NCBI GenBank assembly: GCA_947623585.1
Contig: CANQHA010000001.1
Span: 248,001-312,000 of the forward strand
Length of the DNA: 64,000 nucleotides
Direction of reading: 5' to 3'
Origin: an uncultured Clostridia bacterium
GTDB lineage: Bacteria > Bacillota > Clostridia > Oscillospirales > Ruminococcaceae
Program-made: the position numbers and the translations under genes
Shown: one piece after another, positions 41,867 to 50,718 of the stretch
Layout: each line of letters opens with the position of its first letter
Position numbering within the stretch: position 1 is the stretch's first letter
Notes under the pieces: generated by a model
What the model was told of the DNA's origin: nothing
What the model saw: only the letters and a program-made list of their open reading frames with translations
The model's database searches: none

Positions 41867-43042
41867 ATGAAAGAACTTATACTTTGCAAATACGGCGAGA
41901 TAGTCCTTAAAGGGCTGAACCGCGGCGGCTTTGAAAACGAGCTGATGAAAAACGTCCGCAGAAGAATAAAGCCGCTCGGAAAATTTAACCTGCGCTCGGG
42001 GCAGTCAACGCTTTATATCGAACCACTCGAGGACGGGATCGACATGGACGAAGTCTTTGAGCGCGCCTCAAAGGTCTACGGCATAACAAAGCTGTGCCGC
42101 GCCATCGGCACGGAAAAAAATCTCGACGCTATCTTTGAAGTCGTCTGCGAAAGGTTCGGCGAAGCGCTTGAAAACGCTCGCAGCTTCAAGGTCGCGGCAA
42201 AGCGCTCGGACAAAAACTTTTATCTCACCTCGCCCGAGCTCTCGGCTCAGCTTGGCGGAATGATACTCTCGAAATTTCATCATCTTAAGGTCGATCTCTT
42301 CGAGCCTGAGGTCACCGTCGTCTGCGAGATTCGCGACGAGGGCGCTTTTGTTCACGATATCGCCGTTGACGGCGCGGGGGGTATCCCCGTCGGGACTTCG
42401 GGGAACGGACTTCTGCTTTTGTCGGGAGGAATAGATTCGCCGGTCGCGGGGTGCATGATGGCAAAGCGCGGAGTCATCGTCTCGGCGGTGCATTTCGAGG
42501 CTCCGCCTTACACCTCCGAGCGGGCGCTTATGAAGGTCGAGAGGCTCGCGGAAAAAATGTCGGAATTCTGCGGCAGGATAACCTTTTACACCGTTCCGTT
42601 CACGAAAATCCAAGAGGAAATAAGAAACAACTGCCCCGAGGAATACTTCACCCTTATAATGAGGCGGCAGATGATGAGAATTGCGCAGCGCCTTGCCGAG
42701 AAAAACGGACTTCAGGCGCTTATCACCGGCGAAAGCCTCGGGCAGGTGGCCTCGCAGACCATGGCCGCTATGGTCACCACCGACGCCGTCTGCGAGATAC
42801 CGGTCTTTCGCCCCTGCATAGGGCTTGACAAAAAAGAGATAATCGACATTTCATATAAGCTCGGGACCTTCGACATCTCGATAGAACCCTATGAGGACTG
42901 CTGCACGGTGTTCACGCCGCGTCACCCGAAGACAAAGCCTCAGCTTAAAGACGTTGAGGAAGCGGAAGCGATGTTTGACTTTGAGCCGCTTATTTCGGAG
43001 GCGGTCGAGAACACAAGGGTCAAAAACATAAAGTCTTATTGA
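41867..43042 (+). CDS. thiI: tRNA 4-thiouridine synthase ThiI
   Basis: 391 aa. N-terminal ferredoxin-like and THUMP domains (residues 1-165), then the adenylating PP-loop domain with LLLLSGGIDSPVAG (about 183). The C-terminal rhodanese domain found in enteric ThiI is absent, as usual in Firmicutes, where a dedicated desulfurase supplies sulfur directly. The adjacent cysteine desulfurase fits this. Start ATG after GAGGAAG. Confidence 0.95.
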   Translation: MKELILCKYGEIVLKGLNRGGFENELMKNVRRRIKPLGKFNLRSGQSTLYIEPLEDGIDMDEVFERASKVYGITKLCRAIGTEKNLDAIFEVVCERFGEALENARSFKVAAKRSDKNFYLTSPELSAQLGGMILSKFHHLKVDLFEPEVTVVCEIRDEGAFVHDIAVDGAGGIPVGTSGNGLLLLSGGIDSPVAGCMMAKRGVIVSAVHFEAPPYTSERALMKVERLAEKMSEFCGRITFYTVPFTKIQEEIRNNCPEEYFTLIMRRQMMRIAQRLAEKNGLQALITGESLGQVASQTMAAMVTTDAVCEIPVFRPCIGLDKKEIIDISYKLGTFDISIEPYEDCCTVFTPRHPKTKPQLKDVEEAEAMFDFEPLISEAVENTRVKNIKSY

Positions 43043-43057
43043 ACGGAGCTGATTTTT

Positions 43058-43606
43058 TTGAGCGCGTTAAGAGACGGCGCGATTTCCCTCGAAATCAACA
43101 ATATACGCGAATATATTGACAGAACGGCACGAAATGTGGTACAATATATGATTGACGAGCGTTTAACCGTTTCTACTGCCGAAAGCTGCACCGGCGGCAT
43201 AATCGGCGCCGCTCTGACTTCGGTTCCGGGCGCGTCAAAAATCTACGGCTGCGGCGTTATATCTTATTCAGAAAAAATCAAGGAAAAGCTCCTTGAAGTG
43301 CCGCATAAGACCATCGAGGTCAAGGGAGTTGTGAGCGCCGAGACAGCGATAAGCATGGCCGAGGGCGTTATGAAGCTCTCGGGGAGCGACGTTTCTGTCG
43401 CCGTGACAGGACTTGCCGGCCCCGCCTCGGACGAAGACGGACTTCCGGTCGGCACGGTGTATATCGCAGTGATATATAAAGACATTAAATTTGCAGAAAA
43501 TCTCAGACTTTACGAGCTTGGAAACTTTGACCGCGAAACAAACCGGCTTCTTTCGGCGGCGTTTGCTCTTGAAAAAACATTCGAGATAATCAAACGGCGC
43601 CGATGA
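43058..43606 (+). CDS. pncC: CinA C-terminal-type nicotinamide-nucleotide amidase
   Basis: 182 aa. Single CinA C-terminal domain: STAESCTGGIIGAALTSVPGAS, YGCGVISYS, and TGLAGPASDEDGLPVGTVY. This domain deamidates nicotinamide mononucleotide to the nicotinate form in NAD salvage. The N-terminal molybdopterin-binding half of full CinA is missing. It starts with TTG at 43058 after CGGAG. Confidence 0.88.
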   Translation: MSALRDGAISLEINNIREYIDRTARNVVQYMIDERLTVSTAESCTGGIIGAALTSVPGASKIYGCGVISYSEKIKEKLLEVPHKTIEVKGVVSAETAISMAEGVMKLSGSDVSVAVTGLAGPASDEDGLPVGTVYIAVIYKDIKFAENLRLYELGNFDRETNRLLSAAFALEKTFEIIKRRR

Positions 43607-43623
43607 TATGAAAGGAAGATCGT

Positions 43624-44757
43624 ATGTCAATGCTTAACGAGGCCCAAAGAGGCTCTCTTTCGGACGGAAGAGACCGCTCGCTTAAGGGCAGGATCAAGGA
43701 GCTTATTCCTTGGAAGGGCGACGAGCCGAAAGAGATAATAAGAAAAATCGTCTTTCTGGCCGCCACCGCCGCTTTGATATATTGGTGCTATACCGCATAT
43801 ATCTATTTCTTCGGCTCGAAAACGATGATAAAGGATCAGCAGCACCTTTCCGACCTCTTTGAAACGCCCCCCGCCGTGACCGATTCGACCGGCGTTACCG
43901 AGCCGAACCCCACCGTTACCGAGCCTGTCGGCGAGCAGGGCGGCGAGCAGACCGCTCCCCCGTCGAAATACCCCGCGGGAATGCTCTCAAGGTTTGAAAG
44001 CCTTTACGATATCAACCCTGATATCGTCGGCTGGATAAAAATAGACGGACTTTACGTTGATGACAAAGCGCCGGAAGACGAGCTGACCCTTGCGGTCAAT
44101 TACCCGGTTCTTCAAAGCGACGATAACGACTATTACCTCGCCCACGATTTCTATGGCAGCACAAAGGATTACGGCTCGATCTATGCCGACTATCGCGCTG
44201 ACCTCAGCGCCGATTCTCGCTCGGACAACGTGACCCTCTACGGTCACGATATGGCGACCGGATATTACTTTGCAAGGCTTCACAAATATAACGACAGAAG
44301 CGACGCCGAATTCGTCTCGGAGCACAGAGTTATCGACTTCTACTCGCTTTTCAGCGAGGACAGATATATCATCTTCGCCTGCTTCCTCACCGGAATTTAT
44401 GAGGACGACGACAATCAGCCGCTGTTCAGATATCACTCGACGGTTGACTTTGACGACATCGCCGATTTCGATTATTGGTATAAAAACGTGATGTACCGGA
44501 ACTACTATATCACCGACATCGACTGCAATATGGACGACGAATATCTCACCCTCTCGACCTGCTCGTATGAAATAAGCGATTCGAGGTTCGTCGTCGTTGC
44601 GAGAAAGCTGCGCGAGGGCGAGGATCCGAGCGTTTATACTTACAGCTCGAACCCGAAAAAACATCTGCCGAAAAAATTCCTCGAAGTCTTTAACCCGGGC
44701 GCCATCACCGACGACGGCGGCCCCGATTACGAATACTATATCCCCGAAGAATCATAA
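43624..44757 (+). CDS. Class B sortase, membrane-anchored
   Basis: 377 aa. A basic cytosolic N-terminus of about 40 aa, one membrane segment (about 43-65), a Thr/Pro/Glu linker (80-115), then a sortase B domain. His in LYGHDMA (about 204), Cys in TLSTCS (about 301) and Arg in DSRFVVVARKLR (about 311) form the catalytic set. The protein extends about 50 aa past the catalytic Arg with an acidic tail. It would sit on the outer membrane face and join sorting-signal proteins to peptidoglycan or each other. Second sortase directly downstream. Confidence 0.88.
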   Translation: MSMLNEAQRGSLSDGRDRSLKGRIKELIPWKGDEPKEIIRKIVFLAATAALIYWCYTAYIYFFGSKTMIKDQQHLSDLFETPPAVTDSTGVTEPNPTVTEPVGEQGGEQTAPPSKYPAGMLSRFESLYDINPDIVGWIKIDGLYVDDKAPEDELTLAVNYPVLQSDDNDYYLAHDFYGSTKDYGSIYADYRADLSADSRSDNVTLYGHDMATGYYFARLHKYNDRSDAEFVSEHRVIDFYSLFSEDRYIIFACFLTGIYEDDDNQPLFRYHSTVDFDDIADFDYWYKNVMYRNYYITDIDCNMDDEYLTLSTCSYEISDSRFVVVARKLREGEDPSVYTYSSNPKKHLPKKFLEVFNPGAITDDGGPDYEYYIPEES

Positions 44758-44783
44758 ACATATATAAAGAAAGGACCGTATAA

Positions 44784-45680
44784 ATGGAAACACTCAGGAA
44801 TAATCTGTTAAAAACGGCCGCGCTTATCGCGGCGGCGGTCATGGCGGCGGCATCGCTTTCGGGCTGCGGAAAAAATATCGACCAAAAGCCCGACGCGACC
44901 GAGCCGACCGAGCCCACCTCCTCGCCGATAACCACCCTCACCGAGCCCACCACCGAGGCGACGACTACTACCGAGCCCCCGCCGGTCGAGCCCGACCCGC
45001 TTGACAAATATCTTGAGTATTACGAGCAAAACGACGATTTCGTCGGCTGGCTCTCTATTCCCGGCATCACCCATTCAAACGGCGAGCTTTATATCGACTA
45101 CCCCGTTGTTCAGTGCGACGACAACAGCTTCTATATCGACCACGACTTCGACAAAGACAAGTCGTCGGCCGGCTGGATCTATGCCGACTATAAAATTCCG
45201 ATAACCGGTCTCGACATGGCCGATAACGTCACGCTATACGGTCACAGCATGGCAAACGGCACCTTCTTCCGCAGGCTTCTTGACTATAAAGACCTCTCGA
45301 CCGTCAAGGACGCCTACATAATCAACTTCGATACGCGCTGGGAGGAGGCTCAGTACGTCATCGTATCATGCTTCCTCATCGGAATTTATGATTGGCAGGA
45401 CGATCTGCCGCTGTTTGAATACTTCAAGTGCCGCAGATTCGACACCGAGGAAGACTATAACTATTTCTATGACAACATCATGCTGAGAAACTATTACACC
45501 AGCGACATTGAGTGCGAATACGGCGACCAGTTTTTAACGCTCTCGACCTGCGCATACGACTTTGACGACTCGAGATTCGTTATCGTCGCAAGAAAGCTCC
45601 GCGAGGGCGAAGACCCCTCGGTATATAAGGACAGCTACGCCAAAAATCCCGACAGGCATAAGCCCTCGATAGTCGGCTGA
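44784..45680 (+). CDS. Class B sortase with lipoprotein signal peptide
   Basis: 298 aa. The signal peptide ends in a lipobox LSGC (Cys about 28) followed by a Thr/Pro/Glu-rich linker and a sortase B domain. Catalytic His in LYGHSMA, Cys in TLSTCA and Arg in DSRFVIVARKLREGEDPSVY. Apart from the anchor it is a close paralogue of the preceding sortase; both share the segment RKLREGEDPSVY. Sortases are normally held by a membrane helix, so lipid anchoring is unusual. lgt, needed for the lipid step, is at 55.6 kb. Confidence 0.87.
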   Translation: METLRNNLLKTAALIAAAVMAAASLSGCGKNIDQKPDATEPTEPTSSPITTLTEPTTEATTTTEPPPVEPDPLDKYLEYYEQNDDFVGWLSIPGITHSNGELYIDYPVVQCDDNSFYIDHDFDKDKSSAGWIYADYKIPITGLDMADNVTLYGHSMANGTFFRRLLDYKDLSTVKDAYIINFDTRWEEAQYVIVSCFLIGIYDWQDDLPLFEYFKCRRFDTEEDYNYFYDNIMLRNYYTSDIECEYGDQFLTLSTCAYDFDDSRFVIVARKLREGEDPSVYKDSYAKNPDRHKPSIVG

Positions 45681-45729
45681 TTAAATTGGAAATATCAGGC
45701 AATAATTCTGACAGAAAGGACGTGACACA

Positions 45730-47205
45730 GTGAAGAAGATTTTTACCCTAAAGCGGGTCGCCCTGCTTATGAGCCTTATCCTCGTATACACCTGCGCGTT
45801 TTTGTTTGTCAAGATATATGCCGATAAATCCATTCTCTCGGCGTCGGCCATGCCCTCGGACGACTCTCTTTACGTTCCGAACGAGCCCGAGACCGTCGAG
45901 GAAGCCTTTGAAGAGGCAAAGGCTCAGGTGCCGGCTTTCACCGGACCGGTAGAAAACATTGTGAACAAGGTTGCGGGAAACCGCGGAATAATGGGCATAG
46001 CCTCGGCGACGAGCGTGCCGGATTCCATCGAAACGCCGGAAACTACCAAGGAAACCGAAAAGACCGAGGCTACGACCCCGAAAACCGAGGCTCCGACCAC
46101 TAAGCACTCGGAGACGACCACCGAAAAGACCACCGCGCCGACTACCGCTCCCCCGCCGACGACCACCTCGGAGCAGCCCGTCGAGGACTCTGCTCCCGAA
46201 GAGGACGAGGAGGAATATATCGACGAGCAGCCGGAATTTGACGACGATGACGCGGTTCTTGACGATCCCGAAGAGGAGACGGGCGAGATTTTGCCGCCCG
46301 GAATGACCGACGAACAGCTTCGCGAGCTGCTTGAAAGGCTTGGGGTCGAGGGCGCGCAGCTTCCTCAGACAAACCCATCGGACGCGCTTATTTCGGCGGG
46401 AAGCTATAAAAATCAGTTCTTGACGATATATGACACCAAGCAGAAAAGGCTTCGCACCGAAAACGCATTCGACCTTGTTTGCGAGATAACGAGCAGCGAG
46501 GTCGGCAGCAGCATGGAGCCCGAAGCCATTAAAGCTCAGGCGGTCGCGGCTTATACCTATTGCAAATATTATGAGCAAAAGGGCGAATACGCCGAAATTG
46601 CGACAAAATCGGACGTGCCGGATATCGTCAGACAGTGCGTTGAAGCCGTTGACGGTCTCGCGATATACTATGACGGAAAATACATTATGTCGGCGTTCTC
46701 GGCCTCGACAGGCGGATATACCGCCGCGAGCAAAAACGTCTGGGGCGGAGACCTGCCCTATTTGCAGTCTGTCATGAACGAATACGACTATCTCGACTCG
46801 AAATATTACGGCTGCGTGACGACCTATACCGTCGATGAGGTCAGAAGCAAAATTGAATCGAAAACAAATATCCGCCTCTCGGAGAATTACAGCGAGTGGA
46901 TCAGAGTTCTGAGCCACAACGACAATATCTATGTCGGTCAGCTCTCAATAGACGGCCACACAAGCGCATATATCAGCGGCAAGGAACGCACTATCACCGG
47001 CCATGTATTCAGAACCTATATCCTCGGAATACGCTCTACCGCTTTCACCGTCAGCTATTCAAACGGAGTTTTCACCTTTACGACCTACGGCTACGGCCAC
47101 GGCGTTGGGCTTTCGCAGATAGGCGCAAACCTCTATGCAAAATACGGCGGATATACCTTTGACCAGATACTTCACCACTACTATACCGGAGTCACGATAA
47201 GATGA
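45730..47205 (+). CDS. SpoIID/LytB-domain protein with Thr-rich linker
   Basis: 491 aa. N-terminal membrane segment (about 8-28), a Thr/Pro/Glu-rich stretch (about 90-160), an acidic stretch, then a SpoIID domain from about 225. SSEVGSSMEPEAIKAQAVAA holds the expected catalytic Glu, and the end carries GYGHGVGLSQIGANLYA. SpoIID relatives are lytic transglycosylases that cut denuded glycan strands; the classical one acts in engulfment. The long linker and the position after two sortases suggest a vegetative wall-remodelling role. GTG start at 45730 after AAAGGACG. Confidence 0.85.
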   Translation: MKKIFTLKRVALLMSLILVYTCAFLFVKIYADKSILSASAMPSDDSLYVPNEPETVEEAFEEAKAQVPAFTGPVENIVNKVAGNRGIMGIASATSVPDSIETPETTKETEKTEATTPKTEAPTTKHSETTTEKTTAPTTAPPPTTTSEQPVEDSAPEEDEEEYIDEQPEFDDDDAVLDDPEEETGEILPPGMTDEQLRELLERLGVEGAQLPQTNPSDALISAGSYKNQFLTIYDTKQKRLRTENAFDLVCEITSSEVGSSMEPEAIKAQAVAAYTYCKYYEQKGEYAEIATKSDVPDIVRQCVEAVDGLAIYYDGKYIMSAFSASTGGYTAASKNVWGGDLPYLQSVMNEYDYLDSKYYGCVTTYTVDEVRSKIESKTNIRLSENYSEWIRVLSHNDNIYVGQLSIDGHTSAYISGKERTITGHVFRTYILGIRSTAFTVSYSNGVFTFTTYGYGHGVGLSQIGANLYAKYGGYTFDQILHHYYTGVTIR

Positions 47206-48107
47206 TAAAAAGATTTTTTGCCGCGGCGATGCTCATGGCGGCGCTGCTGAATCTAAGCTCGTGCGCGGAAAAACCTCGCAAGGATTATTCCGAGATCGTT
47301 ACCGAAAGCACGACCGTCAGCGCCCCGCCCGAGGAGACCTCGCCCGAGCCGAAAACGCCGGTCTATGATTTCACCGAGATAATAAAAGCTCACGAAAGCG
47401 GCGACGCTTCTCGGCTTAACGAAAAGGATTCGGTGATATATTCCTCGGCGCTCGAGGTCGCAAACAGCATCTTCAACGATGAGATGAGCGGCGAGGAAAA
47501 GGTAGTCGCGGCACACGACTGGCTCGTTTATAACATCACTTACGATTCGGCGGGGCTTTTGCCGATTCCGACCGTTACGCCCGACGCCGAGAACCCTTAC
47601 GGAGTTTTCACCCGCGGAATGGGAACCTGCATGGGATATACCACGACCTTCCAGCTTTTGATGATTTTGGGCGGGGTCGAATCGCAGGTGGTTCAGGGCG
47701 TAGCCGGAGAGGACAGCGAGGAGCACGCCTGGAACATGGTCAAGCTGGACGGAAATTGGTACCATGTCGATACCACTTGGGACGATTTTGTGCCTGATTA
47801 CGAGGGGCGTATGCCATTTCACATCTATACCCTTGTGACCGACAGCTTCATGGAGGCCGAGCACGTTTGGGACAAGTCTAAGACCCCCGAGGCCGACGAC
47901 GACAGCAAAATGTACTATAAAACGCACGGGCTTTTCGCCGAAACCTGCGAGGAAAACACGGCGATACTCGAAAAGGCCCACGAGGCGGGTCAGACCATGG
48001 CGGAGATAATGACAAAAGACCTTTCGACGATAACTTATGAGCACGTCGCGGAGTATTGGCCGAACGAATTCGGCGACTGCGTTATCACGATCTATTGGTT
48101 GATCTGA
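47202..48107 (+). CDS. Transglutaminase-like lipoprotein
   Basis: 301 aa. Signal peptide with lipobox LSSC (Cys about 21), then a transglutaminase/cysteine-protease-fold domain. Cys in GMGTCMGYT (about 147), His in EHAWNMVKLDG (about 179) and Asp in YHVDTTWDD (about 194) complete the triad. Such secreted domains cleave or cross-link peptides; the substrate is not known. It overlaps the SpoIID-like gene by 4 nt, which supports coupled expression. Confidence 0.85.
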   Translation: MIKRFFAAAMLMAALLNLSSCAEKPRKDYSEIVTESTTVSAPPEETSPEPKTPVYDFTEIIKAHESGDASRLNEKDSVIYSSALEVANSIFNDEMSGEEKVVAAHDWLVYNITYDSAGLLPIPTVTPDAENPYGVFTRGMGTCMGYTTTFQLLMILGGVESQVVQGVAGEDSEEHAWNMVKLDGNWYHVDTTWDDFVPDYEGRMPFHIYTLVTDSFMEAEHVWDKSKTPEADDDSKMYYKTHGLFAETCEENTAILEKAHEAGQTMAEIMTKDLSTITYEHVAEYWPNEFGDCVITIYWLI

Positions 48108-48129
48108 GCGCTTTTTGAGGAGTGATAAT

Positions 48130-48861
48130 ATGCGTACAGCCATCGTCACCGGCGCTTCAAGAGGTATCGGCGCGGCGGCTTCTTTGGAGCTTTCCGCTCT
48201 CGGATATGCAGTTGCGGTGAACTTTAAGGACAACGCCGAAAAGGCTTTCGAGACCGTTTCAAAAATACGCGCGCTCGGCGGCGTTGCCGAGGCTTTTAAA
48301 GCCGACGTTTCCGAGCCAGACGAGGTTAGACGGCTTTTTCAAAGCTCCGAGGAAGCGCTCGGACGCACCGAAATTTTGGTGAACAACGCCGGAATAAGCA
48401 AAATCGTCCTGCTTCAGGACATGGGCGACGACGAGATATCCGAGCTTTTGCGGGTAGATCTTCTCGGGACGATTTTATGCTCACGCGAGGCCGCAAAGCT
48501 GATGATACCGCGAAAAAGCGGGCTTATAATCAACATCGCTTCGATGTGGGGCGAGGTCGGCGCCTCATGCGAGACCGTTTATTCGGCCTGCAAAGCCGGA
48601 GTTATCGGCTTCACGAAAGCCCTCGCCAAAGAGCTCGGACCGAGCGGAATAAGGGTGAACTGCGTTTCGCCCGGGGTCATCAGAACCGACATGAACAGCG
48701 CTCTTGACGCCGAGACCCTCGGCTCGCTCGAAAGCGACACTCCCCTTTTGCGCCTCGGAACGCCGAAGGACGTAGCGAAAGCGATAGCGTTTTTCGCCCG
48801 CGAGGATTCCTCGTTCATAACGGGTCAAGTGCTGCCGGTAAACGGCGGAATTATTGTCTGA
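48130..48861 (+). CDS. Short-chain dehydrogenase/reductase (FabG-like)
   Basis: 243 aa. Rossmann motif TGASRGIGAAA (residue 8), NNAGIS, catalytic YSACKAG (Tyr about 151, Lys about 155) with Ser upstream in NIASMWGEV, and the C-terminal TGQVLPVNGGIIV. This matches 3-oxoacyl-ACP reductase-like members. AcpS two genes downstream makes a fatty-acid role possible, but SDR substrates cannot be read from sequence. ATG at 48130 after TGAGGAGTG. Confidence 0.85.
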   Translation: MRTAIVTGASRGIGAAASLELSALGYAVAVNFKDNAEKAFETVSKIRALGGVAEAFKADVSEPDEVRRLFQSSEEALGRTEILVNNAGISKIVLLQDMGDDEISELLRVDLLGTILCSREAAKLMIPRKSGLIINIASMWGEVGASCETVYSACKAGVIGFTKALAKELGPSGIRVNCVSPGVIRTDMNSALDAETLGSLESDTPLLRLGTPKDVAKAIAFFAREDSSFITGQVLPVNGGIIV

Positions 48862-48876
48862 AAGGAAGTCTCAAAA

Positions 48877-49371
48877 ATGGAAGGCATAAGAGAACAGCTC
48901 GTTAAAAAGCCGAAAACGCCGGCCGACGCGCTCAAAAAGGCGCTCGTAAGGCTCGGCTCGATCGTCGTCGCGGCGGCAGCATATGTCGTTCTCGGAAATT
49001 TTGTCAAGAGTTTTTTGATTTTAGAGGTCTGCCTGCTTCTGCTTATCGCCTTTGTCTGGGGCTGCTGGGTGCTCGCGGGATATTTTAACGTCGAGTATGA
49101 ATATACCGTAGTCGGCGACGAGCTTCAGATAGACAAAATCTACAATAAAAAAAGCCGCAAGCCGCTCTGCTCGCTGTCGCTTAGAAAGGCTGACAGCTTT
49201 TATGCCTCGGAAAAACGCCTCGACGGCGTTACGGTCATAGACGCCTCGGGCGAAAGCGACAAAAAAACGATAGTCTATGAGGACCAAAAATACGGCAAAA
49301 CCGCGCTTATCATCTCTCCCGACGAGAAAACGCTCGAGATGATATCGCGTTATCTTCCGAGGGCGATATGA
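48877..49371 (+). CDS. Two-TM membrane protein of unknown function
   Basis: 164 aa. A basic N-terminus (residues 1-30), two membrane segments (about 30-70), then a soluble domain of about 95 aa with alternating strands (YEYTVVGDELQIDKIYNKK, RKADSFYASEKRLDG). I do not recognise the family with confidence. It overlaps acpS by 4 nt and is clearly part of the long operon. Confidence 0.75.
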   Translation: MEGIREQLVKKPKTPADALKKALVRLGSIVVAAAAYVVLGNFVKSFLILEVCLLLLIAFVWGCWVLAGYFNVEYEYTVVGDELQIDKIYNKKSRKPLCSLSLRKADSFYASEKRLDGVTVIDASGESDKKTIVYEDQKYGKTALIISPDEKTLEMISRYLPRAI

Positions 49372-49736
49372 GAACGGGCATAGACGCGGTGGAGACCGCA
49401 AGGATAGAAAAAAGCCTGATGATACCCGGCTTTCGCGAAAGGGTCTACTCCCCTCGCGAAATTGAGTTCATCGAGGCCAAGGGCAGCGGCTCGGTGCAGT
49501 CATACGCCGCTAATTTCGCCGCGAAAGAGGCTTTTTCAAAGTCGATCGGCACCGGCATCAGAGGCTTTTCGCTCACCGAGGTGGAGATTTTGCGCAACGC
49601 CCTCGGAGCGCCTTACATAGTTCTTTCGGGAAAAGCCGCCGAGCTTGCAAAGGGGCTCGACTTTACAGTCAGCCTTACTCACACGAGGCGAGACGCGACC
49701 GCGATAGTTATCGCATTTGAAGAAAATGAGCGTTAA
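49368..49736 (+). CDS. acpS: Holo-[acyl-carrier-protein] synthase
   Basis: 122 aa. GIDAVETARIEKSL at the start and FAAKEAFSKSIGTGIRGFSL in the middle are the AcpS metal and CoA-binding blocks; SLTHTRRDATAIVIA closes the fold. The enzyme loads phosphopantetheine onto acyl carrier protein. In Firmicutes acpS commonly neighbours NAD(P)HX repair genes, as here. Confidence 0.95.
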   Translation: MRTGIDAVETARIEKSLMIPGFRERVYSPREIEFIEAKGSGSVQSYAANFAAKEAFSKSIGTGIRGFSLTEVEILRNALGAPYIVLSGKAAELAKGLDFTVSLTHTRRDATAIVIAFEENER

Positions 49737-50718
49737 AATCAGCAGCGAAAATTTCATAAAGGCCGAAAAACGCGCTTCACGGCTTGATTTACACATTTCG
49801 GAGGCCCTAAAGCCCTTTACCTCGGAAAACGGCGATATCGAGCTTTTGAACGCGCGTAAAGTGTTGCAGCTTGTCAAGCCTCGCCCCGAGAATTCTCACA
49901 AGGGCAGCTTCGGCAGGCTTGTTTTGATATCCGGATCGGACAGATTCCCGGGCGCGGCGCAGATCGCCGCGCTGAGCGCGCTTCGTTCGGGCGTGGGACT
50001 CGTAACCGTTATCTCAACAAAAGCCGCCTGCGCCGCGTTATCGGTAAACGCAAAAGAAGCGACGCTTATGCCGGTGGGTTCTGACAGCCGCGGATTTATC
50101 TCGGCGTCTTCGGAGGAAAAAGAGGATATCGCGGAAACGGTCTCAAAAGCGAGCGCTTTGCTAATCGGCCCCGGGCTGGGAACCGCGCCCGGCTGCCTTG
50201 ACGTTTTGAAAATAGCAATAAAAAAATCGCGCTGCCCGATAATATTGGACGCGGACGGAATAAACCTTGTCTCAAATCGCATAGAATTTCTCAGAAGAGC
50301 CGAGGCAGGCTTGATCCTTACGCCGCACCCCGCCGAGCTTTCAAGGCTTTGCGGAGCGGCGCTTGAAGACGTTTTGAAAGACCGCCCGCGCTATGCAAGG
50401 CTTGCCGCCCAAAAGACCGGCGGCGTTGTGGTCTCAAAATCGGCCGCAACGCTTATTGCCGCAAAGAGCCGACTGCTCTTGTCTGCAAGGGGCAATAACG
50501 CGCTTGCAAAGGGCGGAAGCGGCGACTTCCTTGCGGGGCTTATCGCTTCGTTTGCGGCTCAGGGGTATTCCCCCGCCGCCGCGGCAGCGATCGGAGTTAC
50601 CGTCCAAGGGCTTTGCTGCGAGGAAGTTTCAAAACGCCTCTCCAAAAGAAGCGTTATCGCCCAAGACCTTATCGACTGCCTGCCTGAGCTTTTCAAGAAA
50701 ATTGAAAGGCTGATTTGA
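49726..50718 (+). CDS. nnrD: ADP-dependent NAD(P)H-hydrate dehydratase
   Basis: 330 aa, ribokinase-like repair enzyme that restores NAD(P)H from its hydrated form. HKGSFGRLVLISGSDRFPGA (about residue 55), LIGPGLG, LDADGIN, LTPHPAEL and GGSGDFLAGLIAS (about 262) are its blocks; the usual G-T/S-G-D loop is intact. The epimerase (NnrE) half of the fused enzyme is missing. ATG at 49726 overlaps acpS by 11 nt. Confidence 0.92.
   Translation: MSVKISSENFIKAEKRASRLDLHISEALKPFTSENGDIELLNARKVLQLVKPRPENSHKGSFGRLVLISGSDRFPGAAQIAALSALRSGVGLVTVISTKAACAALSVNAKEATLMPVGSDSRGFISASSEEKEDIAETVSKASALLIGPGLGTAPGCLDVLKIAIKKSRCPIILDADGINLVSNRIEFLRRAEAGLILTPHPAELSRLCGAALEDVLKDRPRYARLAAQKTGGVVVSKSAATLIAAKSRLLLSARGNNALAKGGSGDFLAGLIASFAAQGYSPAAAAAIGVTVQGLCCEEVSKRLSKRSVIAQDLIDCLPELFKKIERLI

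Noticed and set aside
45748..46917. Long open frame (389 codons) antisense to the SpoIID-like gene
   Set aside because: It mirrors the third-position GC bias of the real gene; composition (Arg/Gly-rich repeats), absence of a ribosome site and overlap with a clear SpoIID domain mark it as a shadow frame.
47253..48233. Open frame of 326 codons antisense to the transglutaminase-like gene
   Set aside because: Runs across two real genes on the other strand; no family features or ribosome site.
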